NCBI RefSeq assembly: GCF_020991455.1
Contig: NZ_JAJMOX010000006.1
Coordinates: 1 to 64,000, forward strand
DNA length: 64,000 bases
DNA from: Flavobacterium sp. JAS
GTDB taxonomy: Bacteria; Bacteroidota; Bacteroidia; Flavobacteriales; Flavobacteriaceae
Reading direction: 5' to 3'
In this document: positions 52,696 to 63,035 of the stretch, piece by piece
Layout: the number at the start of each line of letters is the position of its first letter
Numbering within the stretch: position 1 is the first letter of the stretch
Made by a program: the position numbers and the translations under genes
The notes under the pieces: generated by a model
What the model was told of the DNA's origin: nothing
Databases searched by the model: none
The model's input: the letters and a program-made list of their open reading frames with translations, nothing else

Positions 52696-55600
52696 ATGAT
52701 TCGAAAATTACTTACGAATAAAAAATTATTACTAAGTCTTCTTTTATTTTTTACTTTTTTACTTAATTATGGACAGTCAGCTAGTAGCTATTGTTTTTCT
52801 GCAAGATCTGGAACTTATCCAATTTTATCGGGGACAACTAACGTTCCGGGGTTAAATGCTACAGATGATGAGGGAGTCTCAACTGCAATAACCCTGCCTT
52901 TCAATTTTACGTTTGGAGGATCGGCATATAATCAAGTTAAAGTTTCAAGCAATGGTTGGCTTACTTTTGGATCTACAACAAATGCTGCTTACATTAATAC
53001 ATTGGCAAATGCGGGAACATCTAAACCTATTTTATTTCCTTTATGGGATGATTTGCAGAATAGAGCAATTCCGAGGTATGTTGTTACCGGATCTGCTCCA
53101 AATAGGGTTTTTAAGCTTGAATGGTCACAACAAGAATGGAATTATAATGCAAATAATGATGTTATTTCTTTTCAGGTTTGGCTCTTTGAAAATGGTAATG
53201 TAATTGAATATTATTATAACAGAGGTGCAACAGCTATAAATAATGGAACCGCTTCTATAGGAATTTATGACTCTAATGATACTTATTTGACGTTAAACAA
53301 TTCAACATCTACACCAATTGCACAATCAACAACTTTTACTACAAATATTGGTGCTGATGGTGTCAAACCAGCAAATGGTCAGGTTTATAGCTTTAGTCCG
53401 CCAGCACCTGTTTCACAAGCAGGAGCAGATCAATATAAAAATACTCCATTTACATTAGCGGCCAATGCTCCGGGAAGTGGTAATACAGGAACATGGTCAA
53501 TAGTGAGTGGTCCAAATCTTGCAACAAGTCAGTTTGCTAGTGGTGATACTTCAAATCCAACTTCTACATTTACACCTTCGGGATCAGGAACATGGGTGTT
53601 AAGATGGACAATAAGTAATGGTAGTGGTTGTAGTACTACTGATGATGTTGTTGTTTCGAATTGTTCGGGAAATTTAATTACTAATGGTGATTTTACTGGT
53701 GGAGCTACTGGTTGGACAGCTGCTGTTAATTCAAAAGGACCTGTTAGTGGTACTTCTTATGTTGAGGTTTTGAATGAAAAAATTTATTTTAACAATAATA
53801 ATGATGATAATACAGCAGAATTAGATAGCCAGGCATCTCTTGGTCAAACTGTAGCTGTTATTCCAAATGTTCAGTATACACTAAATTTTCTTTATGCGCG
53901 AAGACCGGGATCTCCGGCTACCGTTGCGGTTGATGTTAGAGTATATGAAGGTGGATCTATTACAGCATCAAAAAATATTACTACTAGCGATACTAATAAT
54001 ACTCCACAAGTAGGTACTTTAACATTTACGCCAACAAGTTCTTCAATAGTGCTAGAATTTTTCAACTCCTTAGGAGGAACAAGTACTCTGGGCTCTATTG
54101 TAGATAATATAGTTTTAATTCCATCTACTCAAGTAGTTCCCATAGCGATAACAAATCCTAAAGGTAGCTATAAAACTTTAACTGTTTGTGTAGGAGCATC
54201 TGTAGGATTAGATGTAGACAACATTTCAGCGTCAGGTGTAAGTTATTCGTGGTCAACACCATCTTCGGGAACGAGTTTTACTACAGGTACTAATATTAAA
54301 AGCCCTTCAGTTACATTTACAACAACTGGAATGAAGGAATTCAAAGTATTAGCGACCAATTCAAGCGGTTGCGGAAATGTTTATTCCAGTACATTTGTAT
54401 ATGTAATTGATCTTCCGGTAGTTTATAATGTGACTGGAGGAGGACCATATTGTTCTGGAGGTACAGGAGCTGTCGTTGGTTTGGATGGTTCGACTGCAGT
54501 TAGTTCGACTTCAAATATTAGCTATCAGTTGCAAAGAGGCGGAGTTGATGTTGCGGGTGCTGTTGTTACGGGAACAGGGGCTGCGATTAGTTTTGGTCCT
54601 CAAACGGTAGCGGGTACATATACAGTGGTTGCTAAAAATACTCTAGTTAGTACTGCTTGTTCTTCAAATATGAATGGTGCTGCAACTGTATCTATAAGTA
54701 CTCCACCAACTGTAAGTATCACAGGTACTAATAATATTTGTGTGGGGACTAAAACGACTTTATCTTCTTCAGGCGTTGGTAATTGGGCAAGTAACAATAC
54801 TGCAGTTGCTTCAGTTAACGCAACTACTGGTGAAGTAACGGGTGTATCAGCAGGAACCGCTACATTTACTTTTACTAACACTGCTGCACCTAATTGTTCA
54901 GCAACCACGGCAGTAGTAACAGTTTCATCATCAACTATTGTTTTTGATTCATCAGGTTCTTATACTATTCCTGCAGGAGTTACAAATATTCAAGTGGAAT
55001 GTTGGGGAGCTGGCGGTGGCGGAGGAGCCGCTTCTGTTGACCCATCGGCTGGTGGAGGAGGAGCTGGAGGTGGCTATGTTAAAAATACGGTGATTTCAGT
55101 TACACCTAATTCGACATATACGGTTAATGTTGGTACTGGAGGGATTGTCTCTACAAGTGCTAGTGGGGGAAAAGGCGGATCATCTTGGTTTGGTTCAACT
55201 ACAACAATCTTGGCTGTAGGAGGTAATGGAGGAGTGTTAGGAAATGGTACAACTCCTAATGGAGCTGGAGGAGTTGTCACTACAACTGGAAATGTTGGTG
55301 GTACGGCTATTAGTGCATATGCTTTGGTTGGTGGTTCAGCAGGTGGAAGTGGTGCTGCTCGTATTGCAGGTAGCGGAAGCGCAGGAGCAGGATCTAACGG
55401 AGGCGCTGGGGCTGTCGGCACTACTACTAATGGTAAGGGAGCAGATGGAACTGCCCCTGGCGGTGGAGGAGCTGGTGGACGCAACAGAAACAGTACTAAT
55501 AGTTCTGGAGGTGTAGGTGGTATGGGTAGAGTTACTATAACCTTACCTACTCCAACAGCAAGTGCAGGAGGAAGCCAGACAATATGCCAAACTGGGACAG

Positions 55601-58536
55601 CCATAGTAAGTGGTGCAAGTGCAACGAATGGAACTATATTATGGTCACATGATGGTTCGGGTTCATTAAGTAATGCTACAACTCTAACACCAACTTATGC
55701 TGCTGCATCAGGAGACGCGGGAAAAATAGTTACTTTACTTATGACAGTATCAAATGGACCTTGCTTAGTAGCTACGGCTACTTACACTGTAAATGTTACA
55801 CCAACAGTTGGTACACCAACAGCAGTTAGCCCCGCAACAACAACTATTTGTCAAGGCAGCGCAAACACTACATACACAACTTCGGCTACCAATGCTACGA
55901 GTTATACTTGGACTGTTAGCGGTATAGGGAATACTATCTCTGGAACTGGAACAACAGGAACGGTTACTTGGGCAACAGGATTTTCGGGTCAGGCAACAAT
56001 TGGCGTTACTGCTAATGGTTGTGGTACCTCATCAATAGTTTCAACAACGGTTGATGTAACCCCAACCGTTGGAACACCTACAGCAATTACACCATCGGCA
56101 ACTACGATTTGTCAAGGCAGTGCAAATACTACATACACAACTTCGGCTACCAATGCTACGAGTTATACTTGGACTGTTAGTGGTATAGGGAATACTATCT
56201 CTGGAACTGGGACAACAGGAACGGTTACTTGGGCAGCAGGATTTTCGGGTCAGGCAACAATTAGTGTTAAAGCTAATGGTTGTAGTACTTCATCAGCAGT
56301 TTCAACAACGGTTGATGTAACTCCAACCGTTGGAACACCTACAGCAATTACACCATCTGCAACTACGATTTGTCAAGGCAGTGCAAACACTACGTATACA
56401 ACTTCGGCTACCAATGCTACGAGTTATATTTGGACTGTTAGTGGTATAGGGAATGCTATCTCTGGAACAGGAACAACAGGAACGGTTACTTGGGCAGCAG
56501 GATTTTCGGGTCAGGCAACAATTAGTGTTAAAGCTAATAGTTGTGGTACTTCATCGGCAATTTCAACAACTGTTAATGTAAACCCACTACAATCAACCCC
56601 AATAACAGGAACGCCAACACAACCAACGTGTGCTTCATCTTCAGGTATAATCCCATTGAGTAATTTACCATCTACTGGTACATGGACAATCACACAGGGA
56701 GGATCATTTCCCGGTATTACCTATACTGGTACAGGATCAACATATGATGTAAAAAATCTTGCAGCAGGTAATTATACTTTTATCGTTCAGGGTGACGCTA
56801 ATACTTGTAATTCTTTGGCTTCTGCAAATGTGGTTATAAACGCATCCTCTTCTATAGTTTGGAAAGGTAGTAAAGATGGAAATTGGAGTGATCCGGCAAA
56901 CTGGAGTTCAGGAACAATTCCAACAGCTTCAGATTGTGTCGTAATACCTAATGTATTGGCACCTAATAGTGCTCCAACTGTTCAAGGAACTGGAGTTATT
57001 GCAAATGCCTATGTAATTAACGTTAGTAATAGTGGTTCATTAACGGTAAATAGTAGAAACACTTTAAAAGTAGTAGGTAGTGTAATAGTTGCAACTTCGG
57101 GATCTTTGGTTTTCAAGGATAAGGCTAGTTTAGTACAAACAACTAATGCCATTAATACAGGAAATATTACTTATCTAAGAGATACGAAGCCAGTACGTCG
57201 TTATGATTTTACCTATTGGTCTACGCCAATAACAAACAGCACTCAGCCTTATACGCTACATGACTTGTCACCAGATACATTAGCAGATAAATATGCCACT
57301 TATAATCCATTAACAGGATCATGGGTATATAGTTTCAACGGAACACAGGTAATGGCACCTGCTGTTGGCTACTGGGTAAGAGCTCCACAACCCTATTCTA
57401 CTACAATTTCATGGGTTTATACTGCAACTTTTACAGGTGTACCTAATAACGGAGATTATCCGGTTCAGGTTTCCCCTGCAAAATGGAATTTGATTGGAAA
57501 CCCTTATCCATCAGCAATAGATGCTGAAGAATTTATTACTAAAAATCACGATGCTATGCCATCAGTAGATGTTGGAGCATTGTATTTTTGGACACATAAT
57601 TCTCCACCGGTAGCTACCGGTACGGGTTCTTATGCATATGTAAGTAGTGACTTTGCTGTTTTTAGTTTGTCAGGAATAGTTTCGGCAGGAGCAAAACGAC
57701 CTGATGGAGCTACCGACCCAGCACCAACGGGCGAAATAGCAGCGTGTCAGGGGTTCTTTATGAAAGCTTCAGGACCAAATGATGTCATGTTTACAAACGG
57801 TATGCGTATTGATAGTGGTAATGACCAGTTTTACAAAACATCAAAATCTAATACTATAGAAAAAAATCGTATTTGGCTAAACTTAACTAATACTGAGGGA
57901 GCTTTTAAGCAGGCTTTGGTTGGTTATATTGAAGGTGCCACAAACAGTTGGGATGTTAATTACGATGCTACTACAATAAGTGGTAATAGCTTTATAGATT
58001 TCTACAGTATTAATGAGGCTAATAAACTAACTATTCAGGGGCGTGCATTACCATTTACAGATACTGACAAAATTCCGTTAGGGTATAAAACAACAGTTGC
58101 AGGCGATTTCACAATTGCAATTGACCATGTAGATGGACTATTTAACAATCAGGCGGTGTATCTTGAAGACAAAACAACTGGTATTGTTACAGATTTACGA
58201 GCAGGCAATTATACATTTACAACAGCAATAGGAACTTTTATCGATCGTTTTGCTCTTAGTTATACCAAGAAAACTCTGGGAACAGGAGATTTTGAGAATC
58301 TTGAAAACAGTGTGTTTGTTTCAATAAAAGAGAAAACAATTAAAGTTACCTCTACTAAAGAAACCATAAAAGAAGTAACCATTTATGATATCTCAGGAAA
58401 TCTTCTTTATAACAAAAAGAAAATAGGCTCGGCTGAATTACAAATACCAAACCTACAATCAAGTAATCAGGTTTTATTGGTAAAAGTTACTTTAGAAAAC
58501 GATTATACAACGACCAAAAAAGTCATTTTTCAATAA
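52696..58536 (+). CDS. Giant T9SS-secreted multidomain surface protein
   Basis: The 1946-residue protein starts at MIRKLLTNKKLLLSLLLFF, with signal cleavage near NYGQ; an upstream frame to 52627 is less likely. In order it has an N-terminal beta domain (53000-53400), a CBM-like segment starting NLITNGDFTGGATGW, a Big_2-like Ig domain (54700-54920), a glycine-rich domain (54990-55545), an Ig-like module, three tandem 87-residue repeats (55801-56583), a GNWSDPANWSSG domain (about 56857-57130), and a C-terminal T9SS type C region. That region includes IWLNLTNTEGAFKQALVGYI and LLVKVTLENDYTTTKKVIFQ, which the type IX system recognises and removes. It is a likely adhesin or glycan-binding protein. 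Confidence 0.88.
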   Translation: MIRKLLTNKKLLLSLLLFFTFLLNYGQSASSYCFSARSGTYPILSGTTNVPGLNATDDEGVSTAITLPFNFTFGGSAYNQVKVSSNGWLTFGSTTNAAYINTLANAGTSKPILFPLWDDLQNRAIPRYVVTGSAPNRVFKLEWSQQEWNYNANNDVISFQVWLFENGNVIEYYYNRGATAINNGTASIGIYDSNDTYLTLNNSTSTPIAQSTTFTTNIGADGVKPANGQVYSFSPPAPVSQAGADQYKNTPFTLAANAPGSGNTGTWSIVSGPNLATSQFASGDTSNPTSTFTPSGSGTWVLRWTISNGSGCSTTDDVVVSNCSGNLITNGDFTGGATGWTAAVNSKGPVSGTSYVEVLNEKIYFNNNNDDNTAELDSQASLGQTVAVIPNVQYTLNFLYARRPGSPATVAVDVRVYEGGSITASKNITTSDTNNTPQVGTLTFTPTSSSIVLEFFNSLGGTSTLGSIVDNIVLIPSTQVVPIAITNPKGSYKTLTVCVGASVGLDVDNISASGVSYSWSTPSSGTSFTTGTNIKSPSVTFTTTGMKEFKVLATNSSGCGNVYSSTFVYVIDLPVVYNVTGGGPYCSGGTGAVVGLDGSTAVSSTSNISYQLQRGGVDVAGAVVTGTGAAISFGPQTVAGTYTVVAKNTLVSTACSSNMNGAATVSISTPPTVSITGTNNICVGTKTTLSSSGVGNWASNNTAVASVNATTGEVTGVSAGTATFTFTNTAAPNCSATTAVVTVSSSTIVFDSSGSYTIPAGVTNIQVECWGAGGGGGAASVDPSAGGGGAGGGYVKNTVISVTPNSTYTVNVGTGGIVSTSASGGKGGSSWFGSTTTILAVGGNGGVLGNGTTPNGAGGVVTTTGNVGGTAISAYALVGGSAGGSGAARIAGSGSAGAGSNGGAGAVGTTTNGKGADGTAPGGGGAGGRNRNSTNSSGGVGGMGRVTITLPTPTASAGGSQTICQTGTAIVSGASATNGTILWSHDGSGSLSNATTLTPTYAAASGDAGKIVTLLMTVSNGPCLVATATYTVNVTPTVGTPTAVSPATTTICQGSANTTYTTSATNATSYTWTVSGIGNTISGTGTTGTVTWATGFSGQATIGVTANGCGTSSIVSTTVDVTPTVGTPTAITPSATTICQGSANTTYTTSATNATSYTWTVSGIGNTISGTGTTGTVTWAAGFSGQATISVKANGCSTSSAVSTTVDVTPTVGTPTAITPSATTICQGSANTTYTTSATNATSYIWTVSGIGNAISGTGTTGTVTWAAGFSGQATISVKANSCGTSSAISTTVNVNPLQSTPITGTPTQPTCASSSGIIPLSNLPSTGTWTITQGGSFPGITYTGTGSTYDVKNLAAGNYTFIVQGDANTCNSLASANVVINASSSIVWKGSKDGNWSDPANWSSGTIPTASDCVVIPNVLAPNSAPTVQGTGVIANAYVINVSNSGSLTVNSRNTLKVVGSVIVATSGSLVFKDKASLVQTTNAINTGNITYLRDTKPVRRYDFTYWSTPITNSTQPYTLHDLSPDTLADKYATYNPLTGSWVYSFNGTQVMAPAVGYWVRAPQPYSTTISWVYTATFTGVPNNGDYPVQVSPAKWNLIGNPYPSAIDAEEFITKNHDAMPSVDVGALYFWTHNSPPVATGTGSYAYVSSDFAVFSLSGIVSAGAKRPDGATDPAPTGEIAACQGFFMKASGPNDVMFTNGMRIDSGNDQFYKTSKSNTIEKNRIWLNLTNTEGAFKQALVGYIEGATNSWDVNYDATTISGNSFIDFYSINEANKLTIQGRALPFTDTDKIPLGYKTTVAGDFTIAIDHVDGLFNNQAVYLEDKTTGIVTDLRAGNYTFTTAIGTFIDRFALSYTKKTLGTGDFENLENSVFVSIKEKTIKVTSTKETIKEVTIYDISGNLLYNKKKIGSAELQIPNLQSSNQVLLVKVTLENDYTTTKKVIFQ
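54990..55545 (+). other. Glycine-rich domain within the giant surface protein
   Basis: WGAGGGGGAASVDPSAGGGG and GGGGAGGRNRNSTNSSGG-type runs mark a domain of the Gly-rich family that also includes VSVTPNSTYTVNVGTGG-like strands. Alternating Gly-Ala/Ser with short beta strands predicts a flexible or sheet-like stalk. Confidence 0.65.
55801..56583 (+). repeat. Three tandem 261-bp (87-residue) repeats
   Basis: Units start at 55801, 56062 and 56323, exactly 261 bp apart, and fill the region without gaps. Each encodes PTVGTPTAITPSATTICQGS then ANTTYTTSATNATSYTWTVS, followed by a GQATISVKANGC-type strand. The three are nearly identical at the base level, so they arose or were homogenised recently. 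Number of copies is likely to vary among strains. Confidence 0.88.
57130..58536 (+). other. T9SS type C C-terminal region of the giant protein
   Basis: RYDFTYWSTPI, SAIDAEEFITKNHD, EKNRIWLNLTNTEGAFKQAL and VTIYDISGNLLYNKKK in this order are shared with the delta-60 protein encoded next (61230-62564). The last 80 residues form the predicted sorting signal. Confidence 0.75.
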
Positions 58537-58570
58537 ATAATGTAGCAATACAGTATTCTTTTTAATATAT

Positions 58571-58603
58571 AAATCCATTCCGTTTTTCGGAATGGATTTT
58601 TTA
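58571..58603 (+). terminator. Terminator after the giant surface protein gene
   Basis: The 12-bp stem aaatccattccg / cggaatggattt (58571-58582, 58588-58599) has a T5 loop and a T-run. It is a relative of the terminator at 51863-51898, which shares the ATCCATTC stem. Confidence 0.88.
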
Positions 58604-58829
58604 TTTGCATACAACAGTAAATATCACTTAAAGTGGGTATTGCTTGTGTTGCAAAAGAATCATAATTTTAAGCTTATTCTTATAAATAATAACAGCTTAA
58701 AATTTTTAGATTTTGATTAGAAAAATACTTTGCTCATTAATTTTAATTAGTTCAACATTCAGTCTGGGGCTTTATGCACAGCAAGGTAAGGTTGATGATA
58801 CATTTAACACGCTTGATAATGGCTTAAAT

Positions 58830-60965
58830 GGAGATGGTTTCGATAATACAGTTCGGACTTTATCAATGCAATCAGATGAAAATCTTATCGTTGGAGGAGA
58901 CTATTTGAGTCTTAATGGAATGCCTGTTTCTTATTTAACACGTTTAAAACTGGATGGTACTATTGATGAAAGCTTCAGTACAGGAACAGGTTTTAATGGC
59001 AAAGTATATACTACATATATTCAACTTGATGGAAAAATAATAGTTGGAGGGAGTTTTACATCTTACAACGGCATTAGTTCAGGGAGACTTATTCGGTTAA
59101 ATGAAGACGGAACTCTTGATGATACTTTTAATACTTCTATAGCCGCGACAACAGGTATCATTTATAATATATGTCCACAATCTGATGGCAAAATTATTAT
59201 TGTTGGAAGTTTTACAAAATATAATAATGTCACAGTAAACAGAATTGCACGGCTTCTTCCCAACGGAGCTTTAGATCCTACTTTTATGACAGGTGTGGGG
59301 GCGTCAGTAAACATTACAAATGTTAGAGTTTTATCAAATGGAAAAATTCTGATCTCTGGAAATTTTAGCTCATTTAATGGAGTTTCCAGTAATAGGATTG
59401 CTCGTTTAAATGCTGATGGAAGCGTAGATACAAGTTTTAATATAGGAACGGGATTTAGCGATGATGTCAATGCTATAGCCGTTCAAGCCGATGGTAAAAT
59501 TATTCTGGGAGGGAATTTTACAACTTACAACGAAGTTACAGCCAATAGAATTATTCGTATTAACGAAAACGGAAGTATAGACAATAGTTTTTTATCTGGT
59601 TCGGGTATAAGTGCGGGTGCTGTACAAATAATTAAAACAGATGTTTTGGGACAAATAATGGTGGGTGGATCTTTTACAGGTTTTTATAATGGTGACAGTA
59701 TAAATAGGGTGTTTCTGTTAAATACTGATGGAACTTTAAATACTGATTTTGATATGGGATCGGGCCCCGGATCTGCATCTGTTTTAGCGTTAAATAATGA
59801 TTCAGAAGGATCTTGGCATGTAGGAGGCTCTTTTTTAACTTTTGATGGCCAAAATCAAGGCAGATTGGCAAAGGTTACTGTAGATGGCGAACATGATAAT
59901 AGTTATTTGTCAGCAGGAGTTGGTTTTGATAACTCAGTTTTAAAAATATTGCCATTAGAGAACAATAAAACAATGGTTTTTGGAAATTTCACAAAGTTTA
60001 ATGGCGCTCCCAATTTTAGAATTGCCCGACTTTTAGATAATGGATTTTCTGATCCGTCTTTTAATTTAGATAAATCGGGTGCGAATAATTCTATTAGATC
60101 CGGAGTATTACAATCAGATGGGAAAATTATTTTTGGAGGAAATTTTACAAAGTATAATGACATTCTCTGTAATCGTATTGTTCGGATTTTGCCTGATGGA
60201 AGAATTGACACTTCATTTAATGTAGGTACAGGATTTAATAGTCAAGTATATGCAATGGCAATTCAATCAGATGAAAAAGTAGTAGTAGCGGGCAATTTTA
60301 CGGCTTATAATGGTTCAACTGGTTTGGGAAGAATAATTAGATTATTACCTGATGGTTCTAGAGATACTAGTTTTATTGTTGGCCTTGGAGCCGATGCTAT
60401 CATTGAAGCCGTTTTAATTCAGCCCGACGGAAAAATTTTAGTTGCGGGAAGATTTAATAGTTTTAATGGTAATACTTTCGCTCGTTTAGTTCGGCTGAAT
60501 TCAAACGGAAGTATTGATTCCGGTTTTAATATTGGTAATGGTTTTGATAAAAATGTATATGCAATCGCATTACAATCAGATCAAAAAATTATTGCAGGAG
60601 GGTCATTTTTAAACTATAACGGAATTGCACAAAAACGAATTCTTCGGCTAAATTCTGATGGAAGTTTAGATGTAACTTTTGAGTCAGGTACTGGTTTTAG
60701 TAAAGGGGATGTTCGTAGTATTTTAGTCCAGCCTGATGATCGGATTTTGGTTGGAGGAACTTTCTCTGGAACTTATAAGAATACAGTTTCCTCACGATTG
60801 CTACGATTGTTGAAAACGGGTAATTATGATGTTTCTTTTGATGCACCTATAAATAATAGCCTTTTTACAATGAGTCTTACAGCAGATTACAGACTATTAA
60901 TAGGAGGAAGTTTTAATTCGGTTTCAGGAATTTCTAAACATAGAATTGCTCGTTTGAAACTTTGT
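58830..60965 (+). other. Fourteen delta-60 repeats
   Basis: I counted 14 GG/AG-type motifs (for example DGKIIVGGSFTSYNG, DGKILVAGRFNSFNG, DYRLLIGGSFNSVSG) spaced about 48-58 residues apart. The repeats have the RIxRLxxDGxxDxxF linker. They are diverged from each other, unlike the 261-bp repeats in the neighbouring gene. Confidence 0.8.
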
Positions 60966-62138
60966 CTTCATTCAACAACCTGGAATGGGACTTCTTGGAG
61001 TAACGGCTTATCATCAGGAGGAAAAGAGTTGTTTTTTAAAGAAAACTTTTCTTCTCTTACAACAGCAAATGTTTGTAGTTGTTCTATTGATGAAGGAAAA
61101 ACAGTAACGCTTTTAAGTGGGAATACTTTAGGGATCGAATTTGCATATTTAGGTTTAGGAACGCTGGTTTTAGAAGATTCGGCTAGTTTATATCAATCAG
61201 ATGATGATATGATCAATACGGGAACTATTCATTTTAAAAGAAAAGCAAAGCCAATGTTGAGATATGATTTTATTTATTGGTCTTCTCCAGTCGAAAATCA
61301 AAAATTGATAGATGTTTCTCCAACGACTTTGTCTGATAAATATAAGTCTTATGATGGTTTGGCTAACGTTTGGAAAGTTGAGGAACCTTCAAATAGTATG
61401 GTAGTTGGTAAGGGATATAGTATTAGAGCGCCACAGGAGTTTTCAACAACAGAGCGTTACTCATTTGAAGCTACTTTCAAGGGGATACCAAATAATGGGA
61501 AAGTTGAAATTAATTTAGAGAGTGACAATAGTTTCAGTTTAGTTGGTAATCCTTATCCATCAGCAGTGGATGCTAATGTTTTTCTGACTGAGAATGCTTC
61601 AAAAATAAAAGGTGTCCTCCATTTCTGGACTCATAATACACCTTTGACTAATCTAAAATATACGTCTGACGACTTTGCAACTTATAATTTGCTTGGGGGT
61701 GTTGGTACCTCTGCGACTAGTTTAGGTATTAATACAACAGAACCTGATGGGACAATTGCGGCAGGGCAGTCCTTTTTTCTGAAGAGTAAGAGTTTAGGGA
61801 GTATCGAATTTACAAACAAAATGCGGATTCAAGGAAGAAATGCATCCTTTTTTAAACCTGCAAGGAATGATAAAGAAGCGAATAAAGTTACAATTGAAAA
61901 GCATAGGATTTGGTTGAATTTGAAAAGTAATGAAGGTGCTTTTAAACAAATTTTAGTAGGTTACATAGATGGAGTGACAGATTCTAATAATTATAATGCA
62001 GAAGTGTTGAGTGGAAATCAGTTTTTGGATTTTTATAGTATTATCGAAAATAAAAAATTAGTGATCCAAGGCAGGGCTTTACCTTTCTCAGAAAATGATT
62101 CTATTGTTTTAGGCTATAAAACAACTGTCGAAGGGAGT

Positions 62139-62141
62139 TAA
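62139..62141 (+). other. In-frame TAA separating the T9SS sorting tail
   Basis: The paralogous protein reads GYKTTVAGDFTIAIDHVDG at this point, while here the frame reads GYKTTVEGS-stop-NFCIDHSDG. The downstream 140 codons keep coding composition and identity to the paralog, so the stop is recent, a sequencing error or a programmed signal. Confidence 0.85.
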
Positions 62142-62586
62142 AATTTTTGTATAGATCATAGTGATGGAATATTTAATGGAGTAGATGTTTTTATTGAAGA
62201 TAAAGATTTAAAAATTAAGCACAATTTAAATGAAGGACTATATTTGTTTACCACCCAAAAAGGAACCTTTAATGATCGTTTTGTTTTGTGTTTTATTAGC
62301 AAAAAATTAAAAACAGATAATTTTGAAACGGAGACAAATCGAATTTTTATTTTTGTAAACAAAAAAAATATAAAGATCGATGCTGTAAAAAATAGCATTA
62401 AAAATATTTCTGTTTTTGACATTTTGGGAAGGCAGATTTACCAAAAAAATGAAATTAGAAGTAGTAAATTTTCGATCGAAAATCTCCCTTCTCAAAATCA
62501 AATTTTATTGATAAAAGTAACCTTGGACGATGGATCAATTACTACTCAAAAAATAATTTTTTAGTACTAATTAACTTATGTTTTTA

Positions 62587-62620
62587 AAGTTATTTCTCAA
62601 CGAGAAATGACTTTTTTTTT
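62587..62620 (+). terminator. Terminator after the delta-60 gene
   Basis: aagttatttctc and gagaaatgactt (62587-62598, 62602-62613) pair with one wobble, and a long T-run follows. Its location after 62564 fits the unbroken gene. Confidence 0.75.
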
Positions 62621-63035
62621 GAAATAAATTTTAGTCAAATGCACTTGTCCTGACGTTTTTTTTGATGTTAAAATTAATTTTTAACATAATTTTTTTTCAA
62701 ATCAACATATTTTTATAAAATAACTGAAAATAACATATTTAATTTATCAGATGAGTTACATTTTTTAAATGATGAATTACATAAAATTTTTTTTTTTATG
62801 AGAAATAACTTAAAATAATAAAATGGTGGTTTTTTGACTAAAATATAAGGTATTGATTTAGATTTAGTTAGATGAAAATTGTAAATTGTTTATGGCGTTT
62901 TAGGGCAAAAATTAGGTTTGAAAACAGACTTTAAAAACCCTAAAAAAGAAGATAAAAATAAGAGCGTTTTTTTAGGTGCTTTTATAGAAAAAAAACTGCA
63001 ATAAAATCTACTGTTAAATTTTAAATCTACATGAC
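62621..63035. other. AT-rich upstream region of the third surface protein gene
   Basis: About 415 bp is strongly AT-rich, with no gene-like frame, repeat pair or RNA gene. Long T and A runs dominate, and no paired promoter boxes could be assigned confidently. Confidence 0.45.

Larger units (their letters stand above)
58713..62564 (+). pseudogene. Delta-60 repeat T9SS protein interrupted by an in-frame stop
   Basis: The frame starts at TTG (58713, MIRKILCSLILISSTFSLGL), with a signal peptide ending YAQQ, and runs to a TAA at 62139-62141 after 1142 codons. It continues in the same frame without another stop to 62564, giving 1283 codons overall. Residues about 30-755 hold 14 delta-60 repeats, each of about 50 residues (GGxFxxYNG followed by RLxxDGxxDxxF), which suggests two seven-bladed propellers. 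The rest matches the giant protein's type C region (EKHRIWLNLKSNEGAFKQIL). The stop falls at GYKTTVEGS, before the sorting tail IKNISVFDILGRQ and LLIKVTLDDGSITTQKIIF, so the protein made would be secreted across the inner membrane but not sorted. Confidence 0.85.

Noticed and set aside
55074..55604. Antisense 176-residue proline-rich open frame
   Set aside because: It is the complement of the glycine-rich coding region of the giant protein; proline runs are the expected artefact.
55801..56583. CRISPR or satellite array
   Set aside because: The units are coding, in frame and 261 bp long without spacers.
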